DNA of 64,000 nucleotides from Stratiolaelaps scimitus (Eukaryota > Arthropoda > Arachnida > Mesostigmata > Laelapidae), in contig JABWDB010000016.1 of assembly GCA_019614645.1 (NCBI GenBank), positions 744,001 to 808,000 of the forward strand. The letters run 5' to 3'. Under the pieces are notes generated by a model that saw only the letters and a program-made list of their open reading frames with translations, searched no databases and was not told where the DNA came from. This document shows, piece by piece, positions 24,120-37,791 of this stretch. Numbering within the stretch: position 1 is the first letter of the stretch; every line of letters begins with the position of its first letter. A program made the position numbers and the translations under genes.

Positions 24120-24404
24120 TCGCAGCACTTCTGCATCGCCTGCCGACGACGAGACAACAGCAAGTACGCGTTCTACTTTTTATTTGTGGCGTTGATTTTG
24201 TTGGCAGCGCCAGGATGCTGCGACCTTCCGACCAGCCGAGCGGGAGCTGCAGGTGAGTTTCGAAACGATAAAATCGATGGGAACATGCCTCAAGCGCAAC
24301 AGGCCAAGGGTGACCGACTCAGGCAGCCGAAGAATCTACTGAGCGACGCAGCGGAAAGTGAATGCTCTGATCGATTTTATCCACAGCAGCGTCGTCAATG
24401 CTGA
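24120..24404 (+). CDS. Uncertain: ORF with a hydrophobic segment, possible first or internal exon
   Basis: The frame is open from before 24,111 to a stop at 24,402-24,404 but has no ATG before its hydrophobic core. It encodes KYAFYFLFVALILLAAPGCC, which looks like a signal peptide or membrane segment, then a polar tail. A strong donor, CTGCAG|GTGAGT, lies at 24,250-24,256, so the coding part might stop there and splice on. No homology is recognised. It could equally be chance. Confidence 0.22.
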   Translation, partial: SQHFCIACRRRDNSKYAFYFLFVALILLAAPGCCDLPTSRAGAAGEFRNDKIDGNMPQAQQAKGDRLRQPKNLLSDAAESECSDRFYPQQRRQC

Positions 24405-24472
24405 CTGACATCGTGTTTGTTCTCTGTGTTGTCGGAGTCTTCGGGTCGCTCTTGTTCGTGCTCTGCCTTTGA
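24398..24472 (+). CDS. Uncertain: 24-residue hydrophobic small ORF
   Basis: ATG to TGA encodes 24 residues beginning MLTDIVFVLC, nearly all hydrophobic after residue 4, long enough to span a membrane once. Short transmembrane peptides are known in arthropods (sarcolamban family), but no sarcolamban-specific residue pattern is evident. It overlaps the stop of the ORF at 24,120-24,404 in another frame. Chance is likely. Confidence 0.15.
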   Translation: MLTDIVFVLCVVGVFGSLLFVLCL

Positions 24473-27400
24473 AGTCTCATCATCGTTCATAGGGTCATCA
24501 GCTTCCTCTGCGAGGTACTCCGCTTTCAACGGGTTATCAGGCGGCTCGCTGGATTACTAACCGTCTCAAAAGGCGCTCCATCTTGGATAGCTCAGAGTGT
24601 ACCAAACTCATCATATTTTAGTTCGATATGTTGTAATGTGCACAATATGATACTAATAAAACTAAAGGTAGCGCTGATGAAAAAACTAGGCCACCACTTT
24701 TAAAGCTGTTAGGGCTTACCAGACAAGAAAAAATCACTTAAAAAATTTATAAGACAGATAAGCGTGAATGAGAATTTCAATCAGACTTCGTAAAATAATT
24801 CACCTATCAGTACTTTACACGCGGATCATTAGATCCTTTTGAGTTTTATCATTAGTATTAATAACATTATCACACTCTCAACAGCAACATTAACTAGCTC
24901 TTCGTTTTAGTTAGCCGACTGTCTGATCTCTGTAAACATTCTGATCAGGTAGAATATTGAAGTATTTTCAACATCTAATTCACTTCGAATGTTTTTATAC
25001 AGTCTCATGTCTACAGCGTTATGAACGTTGCTAAATGAGTTTTATCGCGATTCGTCCCGCATCAGATAGCTACGCGCTTTATAAATTTGCTTTATTTTTA
25101 ATTTGTGGCTGGTCTACAAACATATTCCTATAAGACAGTATTCTGTATTAGACGTAGTGGTATGGTCGGAATCATAATGAAAACAGTTGGAACAAATATC
25201 CCACGCTTAAAGCCACGACAGCATGAGGTCATTTCATCTACGCTGTACATTCTTAGTTGCATTCATTCATAAGCTTTTTATGATATGGTCGCCCGACCTC
25301 ATAAGAGTTTTATAACGATTGGTGTAACGTTATGATCTTTTCCCGATACAACAGCCGAGTGTGCTACTAGACAATGTGGAAGACTTAATTGCTTGCGCCA
25401 TTTACTGACTAGAATTAATTATAAGTAAGTAAAAGTACGAATAGCCATTACACCAAGCTTGCTGACAAAGCTTAAAATTGATACTGTCTCATTTGATGCT
25501 GATGATTAATATAGTCGTTTTAATTAAAAGTAAAAAATGTCACATGTGAGGGCTTTTCAGGCAAATCGCTGCTTATTTAGGAAAATATATTACATATATG
25601 TTTCCACATTTGGGAATATTTGGTTATTCCCATATTTAGGGCACCATTCAGAAATTGTATATATAGCCTTTTCCTCTCTTTTGTGCATCCTTAGTTCTAT
25701 GGACGAACACATTGCCTTAAGTACTCTGCATAAAATGTATATTGTCCGTGGGCGTGCAAACCAATCGATATAACTAAATCTCTATTAACCAGCCAAAATT
25801 ATTTTATTTCGCATGATACTATGAGCCTATGAGTTATAAGTGCAAGCGTGAGCAGGTTGGCTCACCTGTGTCTCTGTGGAACATGCGTCTAACTCCTCCC
25901 GAAGGGGCGGACACTGTATCACCTTCATGAAGCTAGCCAAGCGTGACGTCTTCAATCTTCACTCAGTAAACTAACCAGTGAAGCGATCCCAACTGAATGG
26001 TGTATACAGTTAATAGTTAATGGGCCCTTGACATGCTTTAACGAGGACACATTCAGCCATTACAGTCGAACCACTTCAAGAGGTGACCCAATATCGTTTC
26101 CTCGAAATGCCCATCAGTACGTCCGCTCGAACCGGCAAGAGGAAATATTAATGTTGTACATGAAAGATTAAACCTTCAGTTTCCATTGACATGGCTAATT
26201 GAACTGTGGGATTTTTCAACTTCTATAAATCTCCTTATATCTTAGAATAAATACTCTACTACTCTTTTCGAACGAAAATCGTCTGAATGATCATGCCCAC
26301 CTCTGCATAGCCTGACGGCATGTGCTCAAGACACTCAATGAACTGATTGGGCACGAAGAGCTCAAAAGCTGACCTTCAACTCTGGCTCGACGTGACAGGA
26401 TTCAGCACTTAAGCTTTAGGTATTACGATGAGAAACTGTCGCGGCCACTTTTGCTTATTTGTTCCACCGGTCGTACCGTCGACAAAGAAAGATGATAAAT
26501 AACTCCAAAGATTCTCCGCGTCTGGCAGGATTTAATAACAAATTATATGTCTCTCCTGTCTAGGAGTCTAAGACGTTCACCACTAGATTATCGAGGGGAC
26601 TAACATGAACAACATTGCGCATCGCCTTAACCTTTTGAACTGTAAACGTTGTGTGTCGTCATTGTAAAACATGGTACGACGACAGATCTCAGTAGCGAGG
26701 GGGCGGATCTTCTGCGGGTAGCTGGCCGCCATCTGGTCACTATCCGATATCAAATTCGCTTTTTAGCGAACTGAACAAACTAACAAAACAATAGCCGCGA
26801 TCGTTAACCTACTCAAAGAAACAAAAAATAAATTCTATGATGTTGAAATGCTTCACTATTTTCGCCTCCTTCCTGCAAATGATTTTTTAATGTGGCACCC
26901 AGCGCAAGCTGTTTTGGGCGATTTTCAAATATCCAAAGAATGAATGTTGAACTTACACAATCTTTGATCATTTCGATGTCTACATTGTGTAGATCGCAAA
27001 TTGGACTCAAAAGAAATACTTTCGACAGAGAAGAGCATATCGAACCTCCATGACAGTAGCCTTTCTAGGAACTCCGATTGCACTGTTTCAGCCGGCGAGT
27101 TGGTAGACAAATTGAATATAACGTCATGCCAGTTCCCAACAACAATATTTCATATTCAGGAGAGTTATTTTCTCTATTTGTAACATAAGAAATAGTAGCT
27201 GTACACTGACTTAAATATCATTACTGCAATCGATTTTACTTGGTTCCGAGTTATGTGTCTTGTTAACCATCACCATCCGTATGACGTACATGAGTTGTTT
27301 GACCGTCGCGAAACTCAAACGGCACAAAATTTATCAGATATATGATGTGGAGTGCTTTGGTAGACAACAACCTTTTAGACGTTTTTATCTCCGTATGCAA

Positions 27401-27817
27401 TTGCCTCCGCTTATACAATATGCTCTTCTTAAGGGTAATTTATATTTAACCGTGAAGGTCAAGGCTAAAGTAAACTTTGAATTGTCACCGATTTTAGCTT
27501 TGAGCTCTTCCAAACGCACAAAAAAACAGGAATATGTGAGTGGGCTATCTTCCGTTTCAGGATCGAGCCGCCGATGTCATTGGGCCAATTTAGTCGGTGT
27601 ATTGCTGAACAGCATACTGTCGAGTACCACCAATTGCACAATGTTGCTTCAATTATAATCGTAATAATTTAATTTCAGAACAATAAGCCTTTCTACTATA
27701 AGTATGACGAGGCGCTTAGCATGAGTCTGAATGATGTAGAATGACAAAAAAAAAGCCTTTACTATCGACGCATCTAACCACGTCTGCGTTCCCCAGCGGT
27801 CTTCCCGTTTTAAACTG
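24473..27817. other. No gene seen
   Basis: AT-rich DNA with short ORFs on both strands, none with a recognisable motif. No strong repeat or inverted structure noticed. Confidence 0.5.
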
Positions 27818-28099
27818 TCAAAGGTGCACCCACACACAGGCCGCCGTTCGCGCCAACGGTTTCGCTGGCCTAAACGCTGAGTCACCCAACCAAAAATCTC
27901 CCCCGCTTCTCACTTCCTCAATAGCTCTCGTAAAATTCTGTTTGAGCACCGAATTGTGCTCACGCCGGAATTTATATTGCCAATTTTGTACAGAACTATG
28001 TTTATAGCGCTGACCAAATCGCAAGGCACTTGCGGAAGTGCAAGCCGTCACGCTTAAAATAAAAGCAAGAGGCACGTATAGATATTGAAAGACATATAA
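27818..28099 (-). CDS. Uncertain: ORF with signal-peptide-like start
   Basis: A minus-strand frame opens after a TAA near 28,113 (CAGCAG precedes it, so a spliced entry is possible). It encodes a hydrophobic stretch including VPLAFILSVTACTSASA, whose ASA end resembles a signal-peptidase site, then LRFGQRY and a charged tail. There is no in-frame ATG, and no known family is recognised. The LRFG is not followed by a dibasic site, so it is not a convincing RFamide precursor. Confidence 0.18.
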   Translation of the reverse strand, partial: LYVFQYLYVPLAFILSVTACTSASALRFGQRYKHSSVQNWQYKFRREHNSVLKQNFTRAIEEVRSGGDFWLGDSAFRPAKPLARTAACVWVHL

Positions 28100-31000
28100 T
28101 GCTTCGCCTCTTTACTGCTGCTTTGCACATGGTCGAAATAGTTGCAAAGTTACATCGTTGGCAAACAATGACGAAGTGAACTAACGCCGTAAGAGAAGCC
28201 GTACTGAAAGCGCTATGATGATTGATTCATACGAGACGGAAGGGTACAAGGTTTATTGGGGCGACACAGTCGAGCGTTTGTCATTCAACGCTAGCCCCTA
28301 TGAGCTAATCGGTTGCCAGCAATTTATGGCATCACCTTTCGTGGGCTTCTTAGAGCGTGCCAATGTGCATTCAGACTGATGACTGTCCGAAGTCCACATG
28401 CCGTACGTTAAACGAAAACTGCGTAGGAAAAGACTTTTAATTGACAGTCGTCAAGTTCCAATGTACTAGAATAGTTTGTTTAAAAAAACAGCAGGGTACA
28501 TATATTAATGGCTTTCATGTATGTTTGTACCTATCAGAGAGGAGACAATCACCAAGAACATATGTAGCCTAAGAGTTAGTTTGGTTACCGTTGATTGTTA
28601 CCGCATTCTCGAAATCTATGCAATCCGCTTGTCTATATGCGGGTACATATAGTTTGACGGTTACCGATCTCCATTAAAAAGTGGAATGACTCCCCGAATT
28701 ACTGCAAACGGTCAATGATATAATAATAACTGCTACACAATAGTTTAAACATTCATAGACATCATTAAAGTTTCGTGTGTTTAACGCATCAAATTAAAAA
28801 AAAAACTGACAAATAGCGACACAAGTTCGTTGCTGTTAGCAAACGGCCATGGCACTCGCTACACCCGAACAGCTAGATGGAGCATCCTATCCTCAAGCGA
28901 CAATCTTCGAGGAAATCCAGTGTTATCCCTTGAGAAAATGATTCGCCTACAATACATGTATCATTATGGAAGCGATCACATAGTTGTTATGGTTATTTCT
29001 CTTCGATAAGTTTAATGAACAGGTCAGGGAGATGCATCTCACACACACACACAACATTCACATCGTGAGAGAATAGAGAATATCATAGCGAGACCCAAAT
29101 ATCAATTTCTCATATGCGTTTGCCCTTGTCAATTACTCTCACGAGTTCTTCTTCCCTATCGTATATAGGGCACAATCTAATGATACTGCACGGTGATGGC
29201 AGGCAGATATGAATAAATAATCGCAAGATCGTAGACAAAGGGACACGTCGATGTTCTTCGATGTTGACGGTTGCCTGTTACCCTCGGCTGGACCGTTGAT
29301 GCCATACATCTACATAGATCGTCCAATACGACTGGAACTATTACCTGATACGTCTAACTACAAATCAATAATAATGACAAATAGATGGAATGGTTACGTC
29401 AGCTTACTGGATCTACGATAATACTAACGCATTATGGTTTATTTTTATGCACAGTCTATATACATACAGCTGCTTGTTATGAGTTGCTTCACGTCAGCGC
29501 AATTGAGTTAGTCTGCTGCAAAGTACAATATCGTTCTAAGCAGCCATGTTCTGCCCTTAAATTTACGGGCGGCCATTATGTATTATGCATCTGTGTATTA
29601 TGGCTGTGCAAAATCCGCACGGTGAAATAATCCGTGTTTTGTTTTCGACTAATGTGAGTTAATGGGCACTAATTTACGGTCAAAGGTAACCCAAATATAG
29701 TAGGTACAAAATCCCGCCCCCCCAATTCCCAATCGTTAAGCGTGTGCCCAAAATAGGAATTGCGTTGCTCGTTAGGATATCTAAGGAAAATCTTTGCATT
29801 GCGATTGCACGTGGTCCCCCTGTAGAGAATGATAATATTTATTCTAATATCTGTAAGAAGTTTAATGAATGTATCCCCGATCCCCGCAATGTTTCGAAGG
29901 CGACAGGCCTAAAATAGTACTCACTCATCAAAGAGGCGTATTTTCTGGTATGTTCGGCTATAGTGGCTGCGTGACGAGGCTGTGTTGTTCGTTACAGCCA
30001 CGATGCAATCCCAAAGTAGAATTTTTACCTCTGCAAAGAGGGATTAACGACAGACCAACAGGACGACAAATAGGTATTTTTCACATTTTGTAATTCATGC
30101 GAAACGCAAATAGAGTTTAATTTTAATGTTAATACTAATCATTATCACAATTTTCTTTGTTTCTTTCGCTCACTTGCGGACGTCTAAAACATAACGAGAG
30201 AAAATCGAATAAGACCCAACAATTTGAGATAATCGGACCAGCGTTGAAACAAATTTGGAAAACTTTAACCCCTTCGGATACTTGGCCGTCTTGCCCGGTC
30301 GTATGTGTCGTTCTGATGAAGCTGAAACGTAATTTCTGTAGATAGAAAGATTGGTCGAGAAGAAACTTTCTTTCAGTCAGTGACTGCAAAGCCTACTAGC
30401 TTGCTCTATAAACCTGGATCCCGCGTGGATCTCTGCTCTCAGGAGAGTGTCTGAGTTCCCTGTAATTTCGATACTGTAGTGCACTACGCTTTGATTCCAA
30501 TCACCTGTTCATTATACCCTCGAAAATTATATTTTTGTTGAAAAGGACAAACATTATAGATTTGTTATTTGGACCACTGATATTCTCATTGATGACGAAT
30601 GATAGAAGAACCGGCTGATTTTCCAGTGGTACCTGGCACCGCCGCTGTCTAGCCCAACAAATTAGTCTGACCGTTTCGCCCACCCTGCGGAGTCGTAATT
30701 GGTCATCAGTTATGTAAGCTCATCCGACGCTCCGCCTGGGTAGCCACAAAGGTCTGCAATATAGAAACGCAGATAGCGAAGAGGAGATAATAGAGCAATG
30801 AGTATCACCCTCGGCAACAAGAGTTCTTCTACTTCCACTACTGCTATTACTACTACGACTACTGCTATAAGACCGACGATATCGTCGTAGAAGTATCAGA
30901 GGACTTGGTAGGGCTTGATACACATATAAATGGGTGCGCATGAAGGTAGACCGAAAGAGGTGTGCGTGTCGAGCACGACAACAATACTAATAATAATAAT

Positions 31001-31417
31001 AATAGTTGCTATCGGTTGGTACGTTCGAAGGTTGGATGAGTGGTATTAAGTACGAGGAAGAAGAGCTTCATGATGACGTCTCAGTTCCTTTCTTCGTCAC
31101 CTACTAGGAAATGAACGAGAGCGCCGGCAGCAGAACCAGCAGCAACGTCATTGAGATGGAAATGAAAACTTACCTTAGAGCCAGCTTTAACAGCAACAAG
31201 AATAATAATAAAAATATTAGCGGAAACGAACGGCAACGGACGCTGTGTTCCTTCTACACAGGGATTCTGATTTACCCTGTAAGTTGCACCAACTTGGGGC
31301 AGTGAGGAGTTACATTGGAATATTTACACTTACAGCAAACATGCAATCAACCCGGATCTTCACATCGGAAAATGAGTGGTCACATAAAAGCATCGGCAAC
31401 CGTTAACAAAGCTAAAT
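28100..31417. other. No gene seen; simple repeats
   Basis: Contains a (CA)n tract at about 29,040-29,052, an ACT-rich triplet stretch near 30,822-30,868 and (TAA)n at about 30,989-31,005. A minus-strand donor-like AAG|GTAAGT near 31,170 has no open frame leading into it. Confidence 0.5.
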
Positions 31418-32090
31418 TAATTATGTAGTCTTCTCCGTTGTTTACGAGCCCTTCCCGCCTCTCAAACACTTCTTTCGTCCATCTCGCCACAAATCATCTT
31501 TATTTTGGTCAGAAAAAATATCTTTAAACAGTTTTTGAAGTCAACTTCAGTGCCAAAATTCTCGACTTTTATATAGTTGGACAGAAAGTGGGAAAAGATG
31601 GTAATTCGTCAGTGCAAGGTTCGGGAAATACGGAGGGTGCTGAACGATCTCCCATTCAAGAAGTTCTCGTAGGGCGGTGTTGATGGTGCTGGCAGCGTGA
31701 GGAGTAGCGTTGTCGTGAAGAAAAATGACTTGGCTTTGTCTGTCTCTCTGTCTGTCGGCTCTTTTCAGTCGAAGAGAATCGTTCACTCGATGCAACTGAA
31801 CCGTGCAGAGGAGATGCTGGTGAGCCGTGTTGCCTTTTTCAAGTATTTCCACGTAGATAACACCTTTACAGTCCCACTACACACAAATCATGATCTTTTC
31901 GGATGAACACTTGGCTGGGTGTCTGTGAAGCAGATATTTGCCGGGCCGCTTCGGCTTCCTTTGGTTCGCTGGAAAAATATTGTAAATCAAGTGTCGAACA
32001 TTGATGTTTTGCCAGCCTGGAACATCCAATTTCGTAGTGTTCCCGTGCTACAAGTATAAGATCCAAACAGAAAACATAGTAATGGTCTTG
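31418..32090 (-). pseudogene. Mariner (Tc1/mariner superfamily) transposase remnant
   Basis: Minus-strand translation shows the C-terminal catalytic half of a mariner transposase. A KxMICV-x-WD segment followed by GVIYVEIL lies near 31,890-31,835. FLHDNATPHAA (the HDNARPH box with the second catalytic Asp) lies near 31,720. HPPYFPNLALTNYHLF lies near 31,600, where the third catalytic residue of PDLAPSDYHLF has become Asn and the next Asp a Thr. A weak C-terminal match reaches about 31,418. A TAG at 31,877-31,879 replaces a Trp of the WWD box and a frameshift precedes it. The N-terminal DNA-binding half and terminal repeats are not recognisable. Dead copy. Confidence 0.85.
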
Positions 32091-35000
32091 TTGGGTAAAC
32101 AGAGCGCATTTGAATGATTGGCCACATATGCCACTTAGTGAGAAAACGAAAAAGAAGAGAGTGCAATTAACATTAGGCGGCTGATTAGTATCCGGCCTAG
32201 TTTGACCGAATATTTCGTAGTCGGCGTGCTCTTTGGATAGATGAGTAATCGCTCTAGTTTCAGGTTCATTGCATGTGACTTAGTTCCAGCCAACTCGGGT
32301 CTCAACGTACTCAGGTTAAGGCCTAAAATAAAGGTTGAAGGTTATAGTGATTTTAGGTTTTCCTTGAAAGTGTCAAGACAAAAAGCCATAAGCGTATTTG
32401 TGTGAAGCTTATGCTAAGTGGCAAAAAAAATGCAAATGTTTAAGTACCCATTCGTTAACAAAGCATAATTAGGGCTTTTTACTCAACGAATTGATGAATA
32501 TCGAATAAATGAGTTGTAATATACATTGTGCTTGTATGTCAAATATATCCTTAAATACCTGTGGCGCACCTTCGTTGTGACAGGAACAAATCTTCACTAT
32601 GGGATGCATTTATGCCCTTCTTGCTGGCTAGCGAGCATATATGAAAAACGTAACAAGATGTACCCAATATTCAGTCCGTAAGCAAATATTTGAATGTCAC
32701 CTCTTAAGACACCTATGTACGTATACATAGCTTTGGACAACACGCATAGTGCAATACTTATATCAGCCCTTCCCATCTGTTAGCCTTCCCCTAATCGAGG
32801 TATTGTTTTTGTCGGTGTCCTCAGAGAATCGTCTGTCCGGTACCGTTATAGGCAATGTTAAACGACAGGAAAATCGTTATTGTGTGAACTGCACAGAACA
32901 GTATTAAAAACGCAACCGATTAAACAACGGCTGCTCGACAGCCTCACGCTACTTTCAGTCTGTCCGTATATATGACATTAGCGAGCACTTTTGTTCGGTG
33001 TCGTCAGTGACAGATATCCGAGTTCTCGTCATAATATATCTATATGTGAACAAAGCACACGAACGAGAAACATGGGCATTATACAATTTCAATTGTAGCG
33101 AAACTTTTCCGGAACAACCCAATCGGCAATCGGGAGCGCTCATACATCCGATATCAGTGTATCAGGGAGGGTCTATGGCCGTCGCACATCCTGGCTGCGA
33201 ACATGAGGATGGTTTCACCAATCGCGTCAGCCTCGGGCATCACTGCTGCCCTTAGTGAACAGAGAGACGGAAGTAAGAAGCGTTTCCCTTAGAAATATCG
33301 GTTTCTCTAAATAGGTTTTCTACCATAGAAAAAAAAACCACTATGGCTAGGGACGGCACACATACACACGCATATATATATATATATACCTGTATCCGGG
33401 TATAGGAAAAAATAACAACCGGATGTGAAAATGTATATGCTATCCAACCGGGGGCGGATTGTCGAGTAAATCTCTGCATTGGCAACCTTCTTCTAACACG
33501 ACTTTTGGCAGATGCCTGTGAGAAAGCATCAGCATAGATGATATCGTGTCAAAGGCGGTAAAAAACTAAACCTGTTTTTACCAAAGTATAAGTGATTTTT
33601 CCTTGTTCTTTCGCTCCACCTATAAATAATATTTCTGATAATCTCACAGTACTTACATAAAACATTTCGCGACTTCACAGACCACGGTGTTTTAAGATAA
33701 TGAAGTCTTGAAAATCGTCTTCTGGAAATGGTTGCTGTTAAGCGGATGTATTTTTTTAAATATCGTTGAATGTACAGTTAGTCTTTGTTTGGCTATAGTC
33801 CTGTTCTGATTCTAATGTGGACCTCTTCCTAAGCCTTAATGGAAGTACCGAGCCATTGGAGATATCATCATCCGTAGCAAAGACAGATATACGTGATATG
33901 TGATAATAACAATAATAAAAGAATCCCATTCGAATATCTTCATCCTTGTAATTACAATTTTAATTATTTCTAATCATATCGTTGTTCAACCAACTATAGG
34001 ATTTATGTTGATACGTCCATACATTGTTACAACGAACTGCATGCTAGCTGTGTTGTTTGATGCGTTTATGTATGCTACAGATCCTCTAATATATCCTCAT
34101 CCGTGGGAGTCTTCTAGCGTCCCCGCGCTAATGCGTTAAATTGCCGGCTGTTTATTTTTCAGTAAATTTCAACTAGGTTCTGCTCATTGTTTGATTTCTA
34201 CTGTCCTATATAAGGCGGTGTCCCTCGAGTCGAAATGCGCTAGCACTGCCTCACTTGAGTCAATTCTGCTTCACCAGCAGACGCCACTTGCTGTCCTTCG
34301 CTTTGATCATCGGCCGAGTTTAGCTCGTACTGAGAATGGGTTGTTATATCGGATGGAGCGATCGGATATCGGGGCTGTCTGTCGTTCCTCTACCGCTTTT
34401 TGGCTACACTACTTTGGTGGAGATGGCCTGGCGATCTAGAAACGAAGGGGAAAAAGGAAAGAAGAAGTTGTCACGAGGCCGAGTCGAGTTTGCTGACATC
34501 AAAGTAAGACGAAGTATTTGCGTTCGCCCTTGCTCGATTTGCCATTTTGGCTGACCTTGTGTCATCCGAAATCTGCATCGCTCTATCCCATACTCTGACC
34601 GACTACTGGTTGACTCTGTCAACGGCGGGCGGCGTTGACATCATCCTCGGTTTGCTCATCATCATCCGCTTCATCTGGCATCGCATCCATCGTATTGCCA
34701 CTGCGGGTCTCTCTTTCGCGGACCTGTAGGGGCCCCCCGGCCGGCGATCTCAGCAAAGGAGAGCAACGTCGTTCGGGCGCTTCCCAATCGTCTCGCTGAC
34801 CGCCCTTTCTGCCAATTCTGCCTCTCTCCATCTCCCTCGGGGGCGATAACGCTGATATCACAACGTTTGAGATGCTGCATCGGAGTAGCGGATTCGGAGA
34901 TGGGTGGGACGTATCCGTAGGAATACGTACAGATCGGTCGACCAGTGCCACGAATGTCATAGGGAGCGTAGCACTCTCTTCTTCCGACTAAGACAACACT

Positions 35001-37791
35001 TGATCGTATACACAGCGGCCACTGTAGGCCGTGTAGGTAGGTGTAGATGGGTGTATGTAGCGGTTATATGAGCATCCGAATGACTGCCGAATGGGCTTTC
35101 CACCATGTAGATGGAGGAGATCGATGCCCGAACTTGTGCGTGACATCTTTATCTCCTCACCGGAGTAATAAAGAAGGGCCCACTTAAGCAAACCTGATCC
35201 GATTACCGAGTCGTAAACGCGAACATCTAAATGAAAATGTATTCACATGGCAGACGAAAGACTGTATTCTACAGATGAGTTGTATGTTATTGACAGCACG
35301 GATAGCTACAGAGTGTTGATAAAGTTACGACACCCTAAAGCTAACTCCATAATTGTTCTTTCTATGGTAGGCCTCAGCACTGCTATGCATCACTTCTTCA
35401 AGGGCCTATCTAGAGAGACGTCTTATGCAAGCTCATGCGAACCGCGAATCGTGTAGTGTTGGCCTGTAGGTATAGGAATCATTCATCGGCATTTTTTTTA
35501 TTCTGGCCTTATCCGAACAGTCGGTCATGTTGGACTAATCTGGGCGTTCCCAACAGACCTATGACCTATGTGAGGACACGGCAATGTTAATCATATCCAA
35601 GCACACCGCGATTTCTGGCGGTCACAAAAGCATTGCCCTTTGTGGTTTTCACGGAAATTGTAGCGAAGAAGATGCATCCAGGACAGTCCGCCGCGAATTA
35701 CGACACACCCTTTTTTCCTTTTGTGTCAGTTCGGTAATTTTGAGGGTAGCCTTATTGCGATTGATTCCCTACAAATACATAAGTAGATAACGACGTGTAC
35801 TATAAATAAATGTCCCTGGAACATCGTTCTTATGGGACAACAAAGTGCGCCAGGGAGTCCCAAATGTAAAACACAAATTGCTATGTAAGTCAAAATATAT
35901 CTATGTCAAAACAAGAAAAATGCACGGAAGGTTTCTTGGCGGCCGGTAAGCCTTCATTGATCTCCCGGTGGAATGGCGATACTATAGACGGTTCGAATGA
36001 CAGTAATAGTGAGTTACTTAATTTTCGGTTAGCTTCTACTCCAGCAGAGTGTGGTCACACGGATTTACCTATCATATGTCACACAGCTCCCGTCTGTACA
36101 TTGGATCTATAACACAAAAATGACCCGCCGGTAATTCTTCCATTATATCTGGAAGCCAAGCTTAAAGTTAGTGGCTACTTTTGTACTGTATCCATTAATC
36201 TTACAGGCTTGGTGAATACTTGCAAAAAGTAACTTTTCCTCCAGCTTTACGTCGACCGATCTACCGTTGCACCCACGGTCTATATCAAAAAGAAAGGAAC
36301 GAAAGATTTTTCTCCGGTAGAAAGCTAAGGAACGATTTTTGATCCTATAACATTGGGAGAGTCATTTTAAGCGGCATACATCGAGGCAAATTAAAATGTG
36401 GTAATGAACTCAGAATATTATCCGAATCAGTTGAACAATGCAACGAAAATAGCCACAGAATGGAAATATAAAAATTAGTTTGTCTATTTTACATGCAGCT
36501 CTATTTGGGGATGCTACACACAAACTATATAGTTTAAAAAGACAGGAAATAAATACGAAATAATGAAAAAGAAAATGTAGTATGAAATATATAAGATAAA
36601 ATATGAAAAAAACATTGACTGTATACTGGATTGCTTATAAAATTCGAGTAGTATGTACACAGTAACATCCATAAATCAAAGCAATTTTGGTCAAGGATAC
36701 TATTATTATATTTATCCATCCCATTTATTGTAATTATTTAACTACACATTGCTACGGAACTTGAGACGGATTTTGAAGCTGGTATGACTAAAATTTCCTT
36801 AAACAGGAATAATCACAAATGAACGTATATATAAGAACGCTAATTATGTTGCCTCTGCAAACTAAGCTTCCATTCACTTCGACAGTAAGTAACGAGACAC
36901 CAAAGTGATATATGCAATGTACACTATAGGCACAATGTCAGACCCCGCCCATTGTCCAGCACGGCTCGACGGTTGGATGTAACTTCTGGACCGTATCAAT
37001 TCGATATAGGATGCAGGCGTGTACGGTTGAGGTGCCGATGATAAAGCACGCGTATCCGTGTAACCTGGGTGCGAATCAGCGAATTAATTCACGTCTGCCC
37101 ATTTCGATTCGTTTCTTACAAGAAACAAAAGGACTGAATAACATTACAGTACATTACACAGATTCGTTCAACGCCAAACGCCATTGATGAGTCGGTCAAT
37201 GCTATTGAAACCTCATTCGCTTTATACATCTCTGGGCTAGAATGAAATACAGAACAGAATTTCAATAAATGACAGTAGGCCTCTGTTGAAATTCGATGTT
37301 TCGTGTCCTGTTTTCCCCTTGCATAATTTACTTTATAAATTTTCCGGGCTGACCCACACAGCCAACATTTAACGCATGATTTACTACCACAACTTCTACT
37401 ATTACATTGATAAGGGAGTGCTTATTGTTAAACAGTTAGATGACTCGGTGTGGAAAAGTCACGTTTTAACAAATCTTCTGACTGGCAGTTGAATTTTATT
37501 CCAAAACGGTTAAACGCATCGTCGACAAACTCATAGAGTACTGCCGACGTTCACTGCAACGTATTTTACAACGAATATGGCGGAGAGATAGAGAGGGAGA
37601 GAGAGAGAAAAAGGCAGCCGAAACGGTCATGTAGGTAACTTATTTTCGTAGTGCAATATGTTTCAAATCGTTAGTCATTAGCTTAACGTACCGTGACTTC
37701 TACATATATGTAGACTGAACGAGAGAAGCACTGTCATCTTTTTAGAATGACACAGAACATCTGTGTTATTTTACCCTATGACAATTCGGTA
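32091..37791. other. No supported gene
   Basis: Contains a GC-rich block at about 34,480-34,930 with long overlapping frames on both strands, no recognisable domain, and short (TA)n near 33,372-33,388. An ORF at 35,247-35,456 begins with ATG and encodes 69 residues without known motifs. A gene with small exons could be missed here. Confidence 0.45.

Noticed and set aside
34404..34960. Overlapping ORFs on both strands with an acidic DEADDDEQTEDD-like run
   Set aside because: GC-rich composition explains the open frames; no homologous domain and no clear exon boundaries.
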